From the NCBI RefSeq assembly GCF_009870785.1, contig NZ_WTWX01000001.1, positions 454,065-518,064 of the forward strand: a DNA stretch of 64,000 nt, read 5' to 3'. Origin of the DNA: Paenibacillus sp. An7. GTDB taxonomy: Bacteria; Bacillota; Bacilli; Paenibacillales; Paenibacillaceae. Each line of letters opens with the position of its first letter. The first letter of the stretch is position 1. The translations under genes were made by a program, and so were the position numbers. Below are positions 8,272-17,667 of the stretch, in pieces. The notes below the pieces were generated by a model. The model was not told the DNA's origin, did no database searches, and saw only the letters and a program-made list of their open reading frames with translations.

Positions 8272-9238
8272 CGCTGTAAGCCCCCTTCGCGTAATCATGA
8301 ACTGCTGTTTTATTACGTTTGACAGCAATGAGTTCAGCGGTGATCGCAACCGCTATTTCTTCAGGACCTTCCGATCCTATCGTAAGTCCAACAGGTGCAT
8401 GCAAGTGAGGGAATGGCGGCAGTCCTTCCAGAAGTCTCGAAGTCCGGGTCCGGGAGCCTAATATACCTAAGTATCGATAAGAGGAATGTTGTAATTGTTC
8501 GAGTAATGCTCGTTCCTTGGGGAATTGATGACTCATGAGGAGCAGATAGTCCTGCTCCCTAACCTGAAAAGCGCGTAAGATTTCCTCAGGAAAGCCAGCA
8601 ACAAGTGCTGCATTAGGGAATCGATTTTCTGTGCATAAAGCTTCCCGCCAATCCGCGATCGTGACACAAAATCCGGTGCTCGCCGCAAGTTTAGCAAGAG
8701 TAATGGAATCATCACCTGCCCCTATAATAAGAAGTCTTGGTTTAGGGTGATAAGTATGAACATATACTCCTTGAGCTATATCATTCTCGGCGCTAAACGA
8801 ATTCTCACTTTTCTCAATATCGCGGTGAACCTCCTGCTTCTGCTCGTTCCACTTGCGGCGGATGGTAACGCTATGTCCTTGATCCAGATATAATTTCATC
8901 TGAGTTAACTTCCATTTCAAATCCTCTACTACAGGCTCCAGCAAAATATGAAGCAACCCGCCGCAGCCAATATTTTCACCCCAAGATAAATCATCTTCGG
9001 GTCTCATATCGTAAAGGATGAGCTGAGGTTTGCCAGACCGTCTCACTTCTTCCGCCCGCAAAGCCAGATCCGTTTCAATACAGCCCGGGCTAAGACTTCC
9101 GATCATGCTGCCATTTTCCGTGAAGAGCATGGAAACTCCCTCCTTACGGTATGCATGACCTTCTACATATACAGCCGTAGCCAAGACGAGTTGGCTTCCT
9201 TCCATCAAAGCTGCTTCGCAAATATCATGCATCTCCAT
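8219..9238 (-). CDS. pucA: XdhC-family xanthine dehydrogenase maturation factor
   Basis: About 339 residues of the XdhC/CoxI family, which binds molybdenum cofactor, promotes its sulfuration and delivers it to xanthine dehydrogenase. The N-terminal XdhC domain contains GSLSPGCIETDL, with the conserved Cys-Glu, and the ENIGCGGLLHILLEP segment. The C-terminal half is a Rossmann-like domain (PRLLIIGAGDDSITLAKLA) ending with LGILGSRTR and IGSEGPEEIAVAI. The start at ATG 9238 has a perfect AAGGAGG 7 nt upstream; the open frame from 9289 uses a TTG without support. B. subtilis PucA is about 330 residues. The extreme C-terminus is serine/arginine-rich and overlaps pucB. Confidence 0.93.
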   Translation of the reverse strand: MEMHDICEAALMEGSQLVLATAVYVEGHAYRKEGVSMLFTENGSMIGSLSPGCIETDLALRAEEVRRSGKPQLILYDMRPEDDLSWGENIGCGGLLHILLEPVVEDLKWKLTQMKLYLDQGHSVTIRRKWNEQKQEVHRDIEKSENSFSAENDIAQGVYVHTYHPKPRLLIIGAGDDSITLAKLAASTGFCVTIADWREALCTENRFPNAALVAGFPEEILRAFQVREQDYLLLMSHQFPKERALLEQLQHSSYRYLGILGSRTRTSRLLEGLPPFPHLHAPVGLTIGSEGPEEIAVAITAELIAVKRNKTAVHDYAKGAYSDADSRSCARSGSKSAHG

Positions 9239-9350
9239 TCGAGTTTCCTCCTTTCTCTTCTCAGCTTTCAACCTGACATTGATAACCAATGTAGAAAAGC
9301 GAGCGGCAAACGATGCTCATATGATGGATAAAAGAAGATTTTCCAACCTT

Positions 9351-10685
9351 TTAGGAAACTTCGTTTATTCGGTTCACCATTCTTTCAATACTGCGATCCG
9401 CCTCTCTCAGTACGATGGAACGGTCAATCGTTCGCATTACCCGCTGGTCTAACACGAGCTCCCCATCAATAATGACAGTATCCACATTGCTTCTTGTTGC
9501 CGAATAGACAACCCTTGAATAAACATCTACATCGTAAGATGGATAGGTATGAAAATCATCCAAATCCAGCAGAATCACATCTGCTTTCTTGCCTGCTTCA
9601 AGACTTCCGATCTCCTTCGCCATACCGAGCACCTCCGCACCGCCCATTGTCGCCATTCGAAGTACCGTCCTGGCATCCATAGCCGTTGGTCCATGCGGTA
9701 TTTTATGCATGAGAGCCGTAAGTCTCATTTCCTGAAACATATCCAGATTGTTGTTACACGATGCGCCGTCAGCACCAATGCCGACATGAATCTGCCGGTT
9801 AAGCAAATCTGGTATTTCCGCGACTCCTGAGGATAACTTCATATTTGAACCTGGGCAGTGCGTTACTTTTACACCGCGCAGACGAATAATCTCTTTCTCT
9901 TCTTCACTAAGCCATACACAGTGGGCAAGAATCAGCCTTGGTGTAGCGAGACCAATGTGATCTAGATAAACCACATTACGCATACCGCGCTCATTCTCGA
10001 CAAGCTCGATTTCTCCTCGATTCTCTGAAGCATGTGTGTGGATTTTTACATGATACTGCGCTGATAAATCCCGTACTTCTGTAAGCAGCTGTTCTGTACA
10101 AGAAACAACAAATCTCGGGCAAAAAGCGTACTGAATTCTCCCACCGCCAAAACCATTCCATTTTTCAAGTAAATCAACACTTTGCTGGATAGAATCTGCC
10201 GTTGTTTCCTGTAAAGGAAGCGGCACTTCATCTCCATGATCCATCATGACCTTCCCAGAAACCACACGCATACCACTTTGAGCTATTGCCTGAAAAGCAG
10301 AGTCCGTATAATGAACGGTCTCCATATCAAGAATGGTCGTTGTACCGCTTGCGATCAGTTCTCCAAGCCCGAGAAGTGCTGAGTAATATACAGATTCCTC
10401 ATCATGAGCCGCTTCAAGAGGCCAGATCCGCTTACGCAGCCAATCCATGAGTTCTAGATCATCTGCACGTCCCCGAAAAAGCGTCTGGCATAAATGAATA
10501 TGCGTCTGAATGAATCCAGGAAGCAGCGCTTTTCCCTTGCCGTCAATAACCCGATCAGCGGCTGACTGAATGTTCTTCCCTATTTCTTTTATCTTGTTGC
10601 CCTCAATCAGTAAATCACCTATAAATACATCTTCATTTCCATTCATCGTCACGATCTGTGCGCCTTGAATCAATAGTGTACTCAT
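9351..10685 (-). CDS. COG0402 metal-dependent amidohydrolase (guanine or 8-oxoguanine deaminase-like)
   Basis: A 444-residue TIM-barrel amidohydrolase of the TRZ/ATZ/SsnA group, which deaminates or dechlorinates ring C-N bonds (guanine, 8-oxoguanine, S-adenosylhomocysteine, triazines). Metal ligands are visible: HIH at residues 62-64, His in IHTHASENRGE, His in ILAHCVWLSEEE, and the Asp of GIGADGASCNNNLD. The composite N- and C-terminal beta-sandwich is complete. It is inside the purine operon, 46 nt after the gamma-glutamyltransferase-like gene. This placement suggests guanine or an oxidised purine as substrate. It is not part of the B. subtilis puc set. The exact substrate cannot be told from sequence. 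Confidence 0.85.
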   Translation of the reverse strand: MSTLLIQGAQIVTMNGNEDVFIGDLLIEGNKIKEIGKNIQSAADRVIDGKGKALLPGFIQTHIHLCQTLFRGRADDLELMDWLRKRIWPLEAAHDEESVYYSALLGLGELIASGTTTILDMETVHYTDSAFQAIAQSGMRVVSGKVMMDHGDEVPLPLQETTADSIQQSVDLLEKWNGFGGGRIQYAFCPRFVVSCTEQLLTEVRDLSAQYHVKIHTHASENRGEIELVENERGMRNVVYLDHIGLATPRLILAHCVWLSEEEKEIIRLRGVKVTHCPGSNMKLSSGVAEIPDLLNRQIHVGIGADGASCNNNLDMFQEMRLTALMHKIPHGPTAMDARTVLRMATMGGAEVLGMAKEIGSLEAGKKADVILLDLDDFHTYPSYDVDVYSRVVYSATRSNVDTVIIDGELVLDQRVMRTIDRSIVLREADRSIERMVNRINEVS

Positions 10686-10731
10686 CTTTTAGGAACCTCC
10701 CCAGACTGCAACCTTACCACCTGTATAGATG

Positions 10732-12327
10732 TTACCAGCCTATCGCTGCACCGTCCCCGCGTGGATCAGCCGCTCCGCTAAGTAATCCACTTTGTCCTAT
10801 AAGAATCCCTTGCGCTTGCCCCATTAAGTCATCCCATTCGCTAAGCGGAATCACTTCATGCCCCATGGCCTGCAATCCTTCGATAACCTCAGCTCCGAAC
10901 CTTTGCTCAAGCTTCAGTTCATCTCCTTCCACATCCCAGGTACGCCCATATACCCAGCGAGGAAGCGAGATCGCTTCTTGAACCGTGTAGCCATAGTCCA
11001 GCACTGCAGTCAGAATGGATAACTGCGTCTGAGGTTGGCCTTCCCCGCCCTGCGTCCCCAGAAGCAGATATGGTTTTCCGTCTTTTAGTACCATGCCTGG
11101 CATCAACGTGTGAAAGGTTCGTTTGCGCGGTTCGAGTACATTTGGGGAATCTGAATCAAGCGAAAAAAAGGAGCCTCTATTTTGAAGGATAATCCCTGTG
11201 TTTTCAGGGACATAAGCAGAGCCAAAATCATAATATAGGCTTTGAATAAAAGAAACGGCATTCCCTTCCCCATCAACGACAGCTGCATAAGCAGTGTCTT
11301 GACCCATCGCTTGGGATAGGAAGGGCTGTGCTTTTTCAGGAGAGTCTTCAATCTCCTCCCACAACTGTTTTGCATAGGGTTTAGATAACAAATCACCGAT
11401 TGGAATTTCACGAAATTCAGGGTCAGTCAAGTAACGATCCCGGTCTCGAAATGATTTTTTAATTACTTCTGTCATGAGGTGATAATACGAAGCAGATAGA
11501 CGATCTATTGAAGCTACATTTGTATTTTCCAGTATATTTAGCATCATAAGCACAGAGTAGCCTTGAGAGTTCGGGGGCATTTGGTATACTTCATACTCAC
11601 GGTAATCAACCTTTAACGGAGTGACCCATTCCCCTGTATGATTTTCGAAATCTTCTTTTTGCAGAAATCCACCATCTTGAATTACGGCGTTTGTTATGGC
11701 ATCTGCTAGGACCCCCTTATAAAAAGCTTCCCTTCCACCACTTTGCAAGATTCGTAGAGAATTTGCCAGATCAAGCTGAATAAAGAGATCCCCTTCAGCA
11801 AGCAACTTTCCATCTCGGATATAAATGCTCGATAATCCTTGATCTGCCCGAATATACGCTTCGTCCCGAAGCATCCAGGTATGCACATTACGAGAGATCG
11901 GGCATCCTTTTTCTGCATATTCAATGGCTGAATCAAATAACTTCTCCCAAGGCAGGCATCCATATTTCTGCGATATTTCCCACCAAGCATCTACCACACC
12001 CGGAACGGTCACTGCACTTAGAACACCTCTCCTTGGGATCGAAGTCAGGTTCATCTGCTCAAACAACTCTTTTGTCAGCGAAGCAGGTGAGCGCCCTGTA
12101 CCATTGTATCCCCAAAGCTGACTTGACTTCGCATCATACATTAGAAAAAAGGCATCCCCGCCAGGTCCTGTCATATGAGGGTACACCACGCCAAGTGTAA
12201 TACTGACCGCTATAGAAGCATCATAGGCATTTCCGCCTTGCGCTAAGATCCTTGCACCTGCACTTGTCGCTAAATAGTGGGGGGAAGTGATCATCACTTC
12301 CGTACCCATTGGCATTTGATTCAGCAT
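10732..12327 (-). CDS. Gamma-glutamyltransferase-family Ntn hydrolase, possibly oxamate amidohydrolase (HpxW-like)
   Basis: A 531-residue N-terminal-nucleophile hydrolase of the gamma-glutamyltransferase superfamily. The nucleophile after self-cleavage should be Thr345 (GQDTAYAAVVDGEGN), followed by the small subunit with GTQGGEGQPQTQL. The N-terminus has no signal peptide, so it is cytosolic, unlike secreted glutathione hydrolases. It starts at ATG 12327, overlapping the stop of the aminotransferase gene, with AAGGAGG upstream. Klebsiella HpxW, a gamma-glutamyltransferase relative in a purine-degradation cluster, hydrolyses oxamate to oxalate and ammonia. By context this protein is a candidate for that or a similar amidase reaction on a ureide breakdown product. 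B. subtilis puc has no counterpart. Confidence 0.85.
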   Translation of the reverse strand: MLNQMPMGTEVMITSPHYLATSAGARILAQGGNAYDASIAVSITLGVVYPHMTGPGGDAFFLMYDAKSSQLWGYNGTGRSPASLTKELFEQMNLTSIPRRGVLSAVTVPGVVDAWWEISQKYGCLPWEKLFDSAIEYAEKGCPISRNVHTWMLRDEAYIRADQGLSSIYIRDGKLLAEGDLFIQLDLANSLRILQSGGREAFYKGVLADAITNAVIQDGGFLQKEDFENHTGEWVTPLKVDYREYEVYQMPPNSQGYSVLMMLNILENTNVASIDRLSASYYHLMTEVIKKSFRDRDRYLTDPEFREIPIGDLLSKPYAKQLWEEIEDSPEKAQPFLSQAMGQDTAYAAVVDGEGNAVSFIQSLYYDFGSAYVPENTGIILQNRGSFFSLDSDSPNVLEPRKRTFHTLMPGMVLKDGKPYLLLGTQGGEGQPQTQLSILTAVLDYGYTVQEAISLPRWVYGRTWDVEGDELKLEQRFGAEVIEGLQAMGHEVIPLSEWDDLMGQAQGILIGQSGLLSGAADPRGDGAAIGW

Positions 12328-13574
12328 GACACTTCCTCCTTGCTGCTCTCCGCATAGACCGAAAGCGCTGCTTGCACCGCTTCCCCGGCAGGTAGTTTAT
12401 GCCCTTCGTGAATAAGTACCGCTTCAAGCGCACCTAGTACGTGCAGTACATTTTTACGATTACAGCTGTATCCCATGGTTCCAATTCTCCAGATCTTCCC
12501 TTTCAGCGGTCCAAAGGAACTCGCGATTTCTATCCCAAAATCATGAAGCAGTTTATTTCGTACTGCCTCTCCATCCATCCCGACTGGGATATTGATACAC
12601 GTTACACAAGGAAGTTTACTGTCCTCATTTCCATATAACGAAAGACCCATTGCTTTGATTCCTTGTACAAGCGCCTTTTCATTCAGTTCATGTCTTGCGA
12701 AGCGGTCTTCAAGCCCCTCCTGAAGTAGAATACGCAGCCCTTCATGAAGACCGTACAGCATAGAGGTTGCTTCTGTATGATGGTTCAGTCTAGCTGAACT
12801 CCAGTAATCCTGAATCTGACTAAGATCGAAATAATTACTTCGGATGGGTACTAAAGATGACTTATGATCCAAACTTGCCGGATCCCGTAGTCCGCGTTCA
12901 ATTTGTTTTCGAGATCGAAGCTTGGTTTCGATCCGCTGATTATAAGTAATCGGCGCCATGCCGGATGGTACAGAGATGCATTTTTGAGTTCCGCCTATCA
13001 CCGCATCCATATGCCAAGCATCTGTCTTGACAGGTACACCGCCAATCGTTGCGACCGCATCAACCACAAACAGAATATTCTGTTCCCTGCATTCCCTTCC
13101 AATCTCAGCGAGCTGCTGCATCTGACCTGTGGACGTTTCCCCGTGCACCAAGGCAACTATATCCGGCTTATGAGTATGAATCGCTTCGATCACGATCTGC
13201 GGATCAAAAATACTTCCCCACTCCGCTTCCATAAATACAACTTCCGCACCGGAGCGCTGGGCAATTTCAACAAGCAAATGTCCAAACCTTCCGAAAATAG
13301 GTACCAGCACTTTATCTCCAGGCTGGATGATACTAACGAGAACGGCTTCAATCCCCGATCGAGAAGTTCCATCCACAGGGAAGCTCCATTCATTAGAGGT
13401 TTGAAATACATCTCTCAGCATCTCCATGGTTTCGTTCATCAGCATCGTAAACTCAGGATCAAACTGTCCTAATATCGGAAATGACATGGCCCTCAGCACA
13501 CGTGGATCAACTTCCACCGGCCCGGGTGTCATAATGGTTCGCAGTGATGGGTTTAGCTCTTTATATTTCTTCAT
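12321..13574 (-). CDS. pucG: (S)-ureidoglycine-glyoxylate aminotransferase
   Basis: A pyridoxal-phosphate enzyme of the class V aminotransferase family, 417 residues from the ATG at 13574. It moves the amino group of (S)-ureidoglycine to glyoxylate, giving glycine and oxalurate. The PLP lysine is Lys198 in this numbering (GGTQKCISVPSGMAPI), and the preceding VVDAVATIGG holds the Asp that contacts the pyridine nitrogen. The N-terminal TPGPVEV is typical of this group. GGGGGA lies 7 nt before the start; the open frame to 13595 overlaps pucF. Position and length match B. subtilis PucG (416 residues). Confidence 0.94.
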   Translation of the reverse strand: MKKYKELNPSLRTIMTPGPVEVDPRVLRAMSFPILGQFDPEFTMLMNETMEMLRDVFQTSNEWSFPVDGTSRSGIEAVLVSIIQPGDKVLVPIFGRFGHLLVEIAQRSGAEVVFMEAEWGSIFDPQIVIEAIHTHKPDIVALVHGETSTGQMQQLAEIGRECREQNILFVVDAVATIGGVPVKTDAWHMDAVIGGTQKCISVPSGMAPITYNQRIETKLRSRKQIERGLRDPASLDHKSSLVPIRSNYFDLSQIQDYWSSARLNHHTEATSMLYGLHEGLRILLQEGLEDRFARHELNEKALVQGIKAMGLSLYGNEDSKLPCVTCINIPVGMDGEAVRNKLLHDFGIEIASSFGPLKGKIWRIGTMGYSCNRKNVLHVLGALEAVLIHEGHKLPAGEAVQAALSVYAESSKEEVSC

Positions 13575-14868
13575 CTGTCTTCCCCCTGTAGCCATATTGG
13601 TACAGCATTTCTACAAGCACTCTGAACCCTTGATTGATCTCTTCCTCTGAGGTAAATTCCTCAGGATGGTGACTGAGACCCTTCTGACTAGGTACAAATA
13701 TCATCGCCGCCTTACATACCTCCGCAAAAATCTGTGCATCATGGCCTGCACCGCTCGGCATTTTACGGTAAGAGAAATCAAAGGCTTCACAAGCATTCTG
13801 AATCCGCTCGATCCATCCTTCATCCATAGCCACAGGATCTACCGACAAATGCTCCTGCCACTCTGCATGTAAACTGTTACGTGCTGCGGACTCAGATATG
13901 ATCAGAAGCGTCTCCTCTATAAAACAATCCATAATCCTTTTGTCCGTGTGCCGGATATCCAAAGTGAATACCACTTTTCCAGGAATGACATTCACTGCCC
14001 CCGGAAGGAGCTCCATTGTCCCGACAGTGGCTACCAGCGGATCACCATAAGAAAGCGCAAGCTCATGGATTTGAACGATCATCTCAGTTGCACCGATAAG
14101 CGCATCTTTTCGGTAATGCATAGGGGTTGTTCCGGCATGATTCGCTTCACCTTCGATCACTACATCAAGCCGTTTCTGTCCAGCAATATCGGTAACGATG
14201 CCGATCGAAGCTCCCGTTCTCTCAAGCACAGCCCCTTGTTCAATATGAAGCTCCAGGTATCCATCCGGCTCGAAAGGTCTCTGACGGTACGATGAATTCG
14301 GTCCAAATCCACAGATTTCAGCTGCTTCGAGCATACTGATTCCTTCCGCATCTAACAGGCTGCCAGCAGCACTCCAGTCGTTTGTTCCCGTGACACTTCT
14401 CGAACCCCAGAAAGCAAATGGGAACCGGCTACCTTCTTCCTCACATAAGGACACCGCTGCAAGTGATCGAACCGGAGGCCCGTATACTTCATTCAGATAC
14501 AGAAGCGCAGCCATTCCCGCTGCAACACCGAGCGCACCATCGAATTCACCTCCCGAAATCACGGTATCGATATGTGATCCTGTAAACAGCGGCTTATGGC
14601 GACTGTTCTCATCTGTACCTTCAAGCAGTGTATATAAATTCCCGGATTGATCAAAGGAAGTAATAAAGCCTTTTTCCTGCATCACATGTTGAAGATACTG
14701 CTGTGCTTTCAGCCAGGAAGAGGAATACAAGAGCCTTGTCATTCCGCCTTCCTCGGCTTTTCCGATATTCGCAAGTTCCCTAAGTAATTCATGAAGGAGG
14801 TGACAAGAAGCGGAAAATGCAGCTTCTCTGTCTGCTTCGGCACTTTTGATGAGGGAAGGTTCAGACAT
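13561..14868 (-). CDS. pucF: Allantoate amidohydrolase (M20 family)
   Basis: A 435-residue di-metal enzyme that hydrolyses allantoate to ureidoglycine, ammonia and CO2. The M20 metal site is seen in GSHIDTV (His99, Asp101), GGEFDGALGV (Asp110) and the catalytic/metal acidic cluster CEEEGSRF (about 142-149); LHIEQG and SGAGHDAQ supply further ligands. It overlaps the end of allantoinase by 8 nt and the start of pucG by 14 nt, so translation is tightly coupled. The related ureidoglycolate and carbamoyl-amino-acid hydrolases share this fold, but the operon setting favours allantoate. Confidence 0.93.
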   Translation of the reverse strand: MSEPSLIKSAEADREAAFSASCHLLHELLRELANIGKAEEGGMTRLLYSSSWLKAQQYLQHVMQEKGFITSFDQSGNLYTLLEGTDENSRHKPLFTGSHIDTVISGGEFDGALGVAAGMAALLYLNEVYGPPVRSLAAVSLCEEEGSRFPFAFWGSRSVTGTNDWSAAGSLLDAEGISMLEAAEICGFGPNSSYRQRPFEPDGYLELHIEQGAVLERTGASIGIVTDIAGQKRLDVVIEGEANHAGTTPMHYRKDALIGATEMIVQIHELALSYGDPLVATVGTMELLPGAVNVIPGKVVFTLDIRHTDKRIMDCFIEETLLIISESAARNSLHAEWQEHLSVDPVAMDEGWIERIQNACEAFDFSYRKMPSGAGHDAQIFAEVCKAAMIFVPSQKGLSHHPEEFTSEEEINQGFRVLVEMLYQYGYRGKTDEEI

Positions 14869-16270
14869 AAATATCCCCCTCCTCCGCAGCCGCTTTTGAC
14901 AGCATGGAAGGAATAAACCGACCTTGCTTTTGGTTGGTCAATCCGTGCAGATCGTCATAAATTTGAATCCCCCTGTTAAAAGTCGCTTTGATCTTACATG
15001 AGAATGTACGATCTATATAGGGTGATAAAGGGTGACGATATCTGATTTCTTCCTGTGTCAGTGTATACGATTCGTTCAAACTTACAATGACTAAATCAGC
15101 ATCTTTACCTAGCGCAATCTCTCCCTTACATGAATCCAGTCCAAAACGTCTAGCCGGTTCTGCTGATAGTAAAGAAGCGAGCAGCGGAAGTGGTGCATTT
15201 CGCTTCAAATGAGCTTCTTCAAGCATCAAGAGCAACGTACTCTGCGCTCCTGCAATCCCGCCCCACACCTGAAAGAAATTGTCTGTGTCTTTCATGGCAG
15301 GAGGACACGGAGAATGATCGGATGCGATGATATCAATACTGCCAGACAGGACAGCTTCCCAAAGCAGATCTTGCTGTTGCTTACTGCGAAGAGGAGGTGC
15401 ACATTTATAAACGGCACCCTTGTTTACCACATCCTCCTCTGTCAGCACTAAGTAATGAGGACAAGTCTCTACCGTAACATCAAGTCCGCTGCGCTTCGCT
15501 TCTGTAATGAGTTCTACCGACCTAGCCGTGCTGATATGAACAAAATGAAGTCTGCAACCTGTTTCTCTGGCGTACATGAGGGCACGAGTCACCGCTTCTG
15601 CCTCCGCTTCCGGTGGCCGGGAAGCCAAATAATCTTCTGCCCCTACTCTTCCTTTGGAGATTCGCGCACAGGCAAGTGCATCCGTCATTTCATTGCTTTC
15701 AGCATGAAGAGCCAGCACCCCTCCAAGACTTGCAATCACTGACATCCCGCGAATCAGTGCCTTATCATCCGTTCGAGTAAAGATCTCCTCTCCTTCTCCG
15801 CCAGGTTCAGACATAAATGCTTTAAATCCTGCCACACCTGATTTGGCAAGAGAACTTAGTTCTGCTTCATTGTTCTTAACAAGCCCACCCCACAAAGCAT
15901 AATCTACATAGCTTTTTCCGCTCGCAGCCGACAGCTTGCATTCAAAGCCGCGTCTCGTGGTCGTCGGTGGTACACCATTCAGCGGCATATCAATATATGT
16001 AGTTATTCCGCCTGCAGCAAGTGCGGCAGAACCGGTCTCAAATCCTTCCCACTCTGCTAGTCCGGGTTCATTAAAATGAACATGCGCATCGACCACACCC
16101 GGAAATACAAGCTGATCGTGAGCAGAGTATAGAATAGCTGCTTCATCTGCATCTAACTCAGAAGCGATTGCAGTAATAACACCATCCTGAATGCCGATGT
16201 CCACCTTTTCCACACCATGGGGTAAAACAGCACAGCCACCTTGGATGATGACTTCATATTTTTTCGGCAT
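14861..16270 (-). CDS. pucH: Allantoinase
   Basis: A 469-residue TIM-barrel amidohydrolase that opens the allantoin ring to allantoate. Metal ligands: DAHVHFNEPG (His63, His65), a lysine expected to be carboxylated in GVAGFKAFMSEPGG, HAES, VHIST and the catalytic Asp in SDHSPCPP. These match cyclic-imide hydrolases of the allantoinase/dihydroorotase class; the HFNEPG form is typical of allantoinase. ATG 16270 has GAAGGAG 9 nt upstream and is preferred over the open frame reaching 16378, which overlaps pucM. B. subtilis PucH is about 446 residues. Confidence 0.95.
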   Translation of the reverse strand: MPKKYEVIIQGGCAVLPHGVEKVDIGIQDGVITAIASELDADEAAILYSAHDQLVFPGVVDAHVHFNEPGLAEWEGFETGSAALAAGGITTYIDMPLNGVPPTTTRRGFECKLSAASGKSYVDYALWGGLVKNNEAELSSLAKSGVAGFKAFMSEPGGEGEEIFTRTDDKALIRGMSVIASLGGVLALHAESNEMTDALACARISKGRVGAEDYLASRPPEAEAEAVTRALMYARETGCRLHFVHISTARSVELITEAKRSGLDVTVETCPHYLVLTEEDVVNKGAVYKCAPPLRSKQQQDLLWEAVLSGSIDIIASDHSPCPPAMKDTDNFFQVWGGIAGAQSTLLLMLEEAHLKRNAPLPLLASLLSAEPARRFGLDSCKGEIALGKDADLVIVSLNESYTLTQEEIRYRHPLSPYIDRTFSCKIKATFNRGIQIYDDLHGLTNQKQGRFIPSMLSKAAAEEGDIYV

Positions 16271-16313
16271 CAGGAGCACTCCTTCTACAATAAGATGACC
16301 TGCATACTTGCTA

Positions 16314-16679
16314 TTACGTTCCCCGGTACGTACTATATCCTCCCGGTGCAACAAGTAAAGGAACGTGGTAATGCTCATGAATGCTCGTGATCTTACATCG
16401 GAGCGGAATTACATCCCAGATGGTATGTATTCCACTTTCCAATAGAAAAGTCTCAAAATACGCTCTGGCGTGAAAACGAAGTTCATACACCCCTTCTCTC
16501 AGGTCATCTTCGAGAAAAGGAGAATCCAAGCGCCCATCTGCATTCGTGAACCGGGCATCTAGCAGAACAGCCTGCTCTACTCCCAGCTCCTCCTGAATCA
16601 AGTACAGTTCAACCTTCATATCACTTCCCGGTATCCCACGGCTCGTATCCAGCACATGCGTTGTAAGTTTTCCGCTCAT
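16314..16679 (-). CDS. pucM: 5-hydroxyisourate hydrolase (transthyretin-like)
   Basis: A 121-residue transthyretin-like enzyme that hydrolyses 5-hydroxyisourate, the unstable product of uricase, to OHCU. It begins MSGKLTTHVLDTSRGIPG, with the signature HVLD, has the central RFHARAYFE strand, and ends YSTYRGT, close to the usual YRGS tail. The ATG at 16679 lies 1 nt after the uricase stop; the ribosome binding site (AGCAGGGTC) is weak, consistent with coupling to uricase translation. Length equals that of B. subtilis PucM. Confidence 0.95.
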   Translation of the reverse strand: MSGKLTTHVLDTSRGIPGSDMKVELYLIQEELGVEQAVLLDARFTNADGRLDSPFLEDDLREGVYELRFHARAYFETFLLESGIHTIWDVIPLRCKITSIHEHYHVPLLVAPGGYSTYRGT

Positions 16680-16680
16680 T

Positions 16681-17667
16681 CTAGACCCTGCCTGCTTGCT
16701 GTGCTTCATTCTGCTTTGCTGCTGTCAGATCTTCCCTTGTCATGGAGAAACCTTGAAAACCATAGGGTGGACGCGGTTCTGTGAATACAGATCCCGGACC
16801 TTCTAATACTGTTTCGACAATCGTTTCCCAGGTACGGTTATTGGATTCAAAAGATACCTCTGCGAGCTGGCTGAAGTTTTGAAGCATTCGTAGTCCGATG
16901 AGGTAGATAAGCGACTGAATGGAAGGAGAATTATTTTCGTGGAATACGGTAGCTGCAATATCACGTATTTGCTCTGCATCGATATAATTACCGCGGGTGT
17001 CATCAAGGGCGTCTTCTATGTCTGTGTATTTCCAGTTAATGTTCAAAAAGATGAACAATGGACGGTCAGAGGTCTCCGGAAGTGTCGTATATTCATCTCT
17101 TACAAAACCGGAAAAGCTGCTGCCTTTCACTTTAATCAGTCTAAGATTCACTACACCGCTTTGATGCTCTGCCACATTTATGCTACTCTCTTCCCTCTCA
17201 AGGACAAATGCAGCACTCGCACTTTCGTTGTGAGAATACTTAAATACAAGATTACTTGCAGCGATTCCACTCGGATCTCCAACTTCAATCTCTTCAAAAG
17301 GGACCTGTTCTGCTGACATTCGCACCCCCGTCATTTGCGGGTAGGTTTCAAGGAAAGAACGGCTTGCGTATTCTAGAAAACCTTCCACCGTAGCCCCTGT
17401 ATACTCCGCAGCATGACGTAATATGAAATTTTTCATAGAGTCTGTTGCTACAATCAGAGAATTATCCCCTTCTGTAAAAGAAGTGATAAATCGTTCTCCT
17501 TTGACCGCTACCTTGATATTCATCCCGAACAGCACATTTTCTCTCCCGCGAAAAGAAGATTCAGGAATCACCTTCACACCCGTCAACGGTTTGGCATAGG
17601 AACGAAATACCCATACATCCCCTTTTCCGTAATACATCGTTCTTTCTTTAGGCGCTTCGTAAGTCAT
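16681..17667 (-). CDS. pucL: Uricase (urate oxidase), stand-alone
   Basis: A 328-residue urate oxidase that converts urate and O2 to 5-hydroxyisourate and H2O2. It has two T-fold repeats. The catalytic pair is visible: Lys15 (YGKGDVWVF) and Thr75 with Asp76 (NSLIVATDSMKNF); a second signature, LFIFLNINWKY, and the C-terminal ARPPYG-like EPRPPYGFQGF are present. It corresponds to the C-terminal two thirds of B. subtilis PucL. Here the gene starts at ATG 17667 immediately after the stop of the decarboxylase gene (TGAATG), so the B. subtilis fusion is split. There is no peroxisomal-type SKL tail. Confidence 0.95.
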   Translation of the reverse strand: MTYEAPKERTMYYGKGDVWVFRSYAKPLTGVKVIPESSFRGRENVLFGMNIKVAVKGERFITSFTEGDNSLIVATDSMKNFILRHAAEYTGATVEGFLEYASRSFLETYPQMTGVRMSAEQVPFEEIEVGDPSGIAASNLVFKYSHNESASAAFVLEREESSINVAEHQSGVVNLRLIKVKGSSFSGFVRDEYTTLPETSDRPLFIFLNINWKYTDIEDALDDTRGNYIDAEQIRDIAATVFHENNSPSIQSLIYLIGLRMLQNFSQLAEVSFESNNRTWETIVETVLEGPGSVFTEPRPPYGFQGFSMTREDLTAAKQNEAQQAGRV

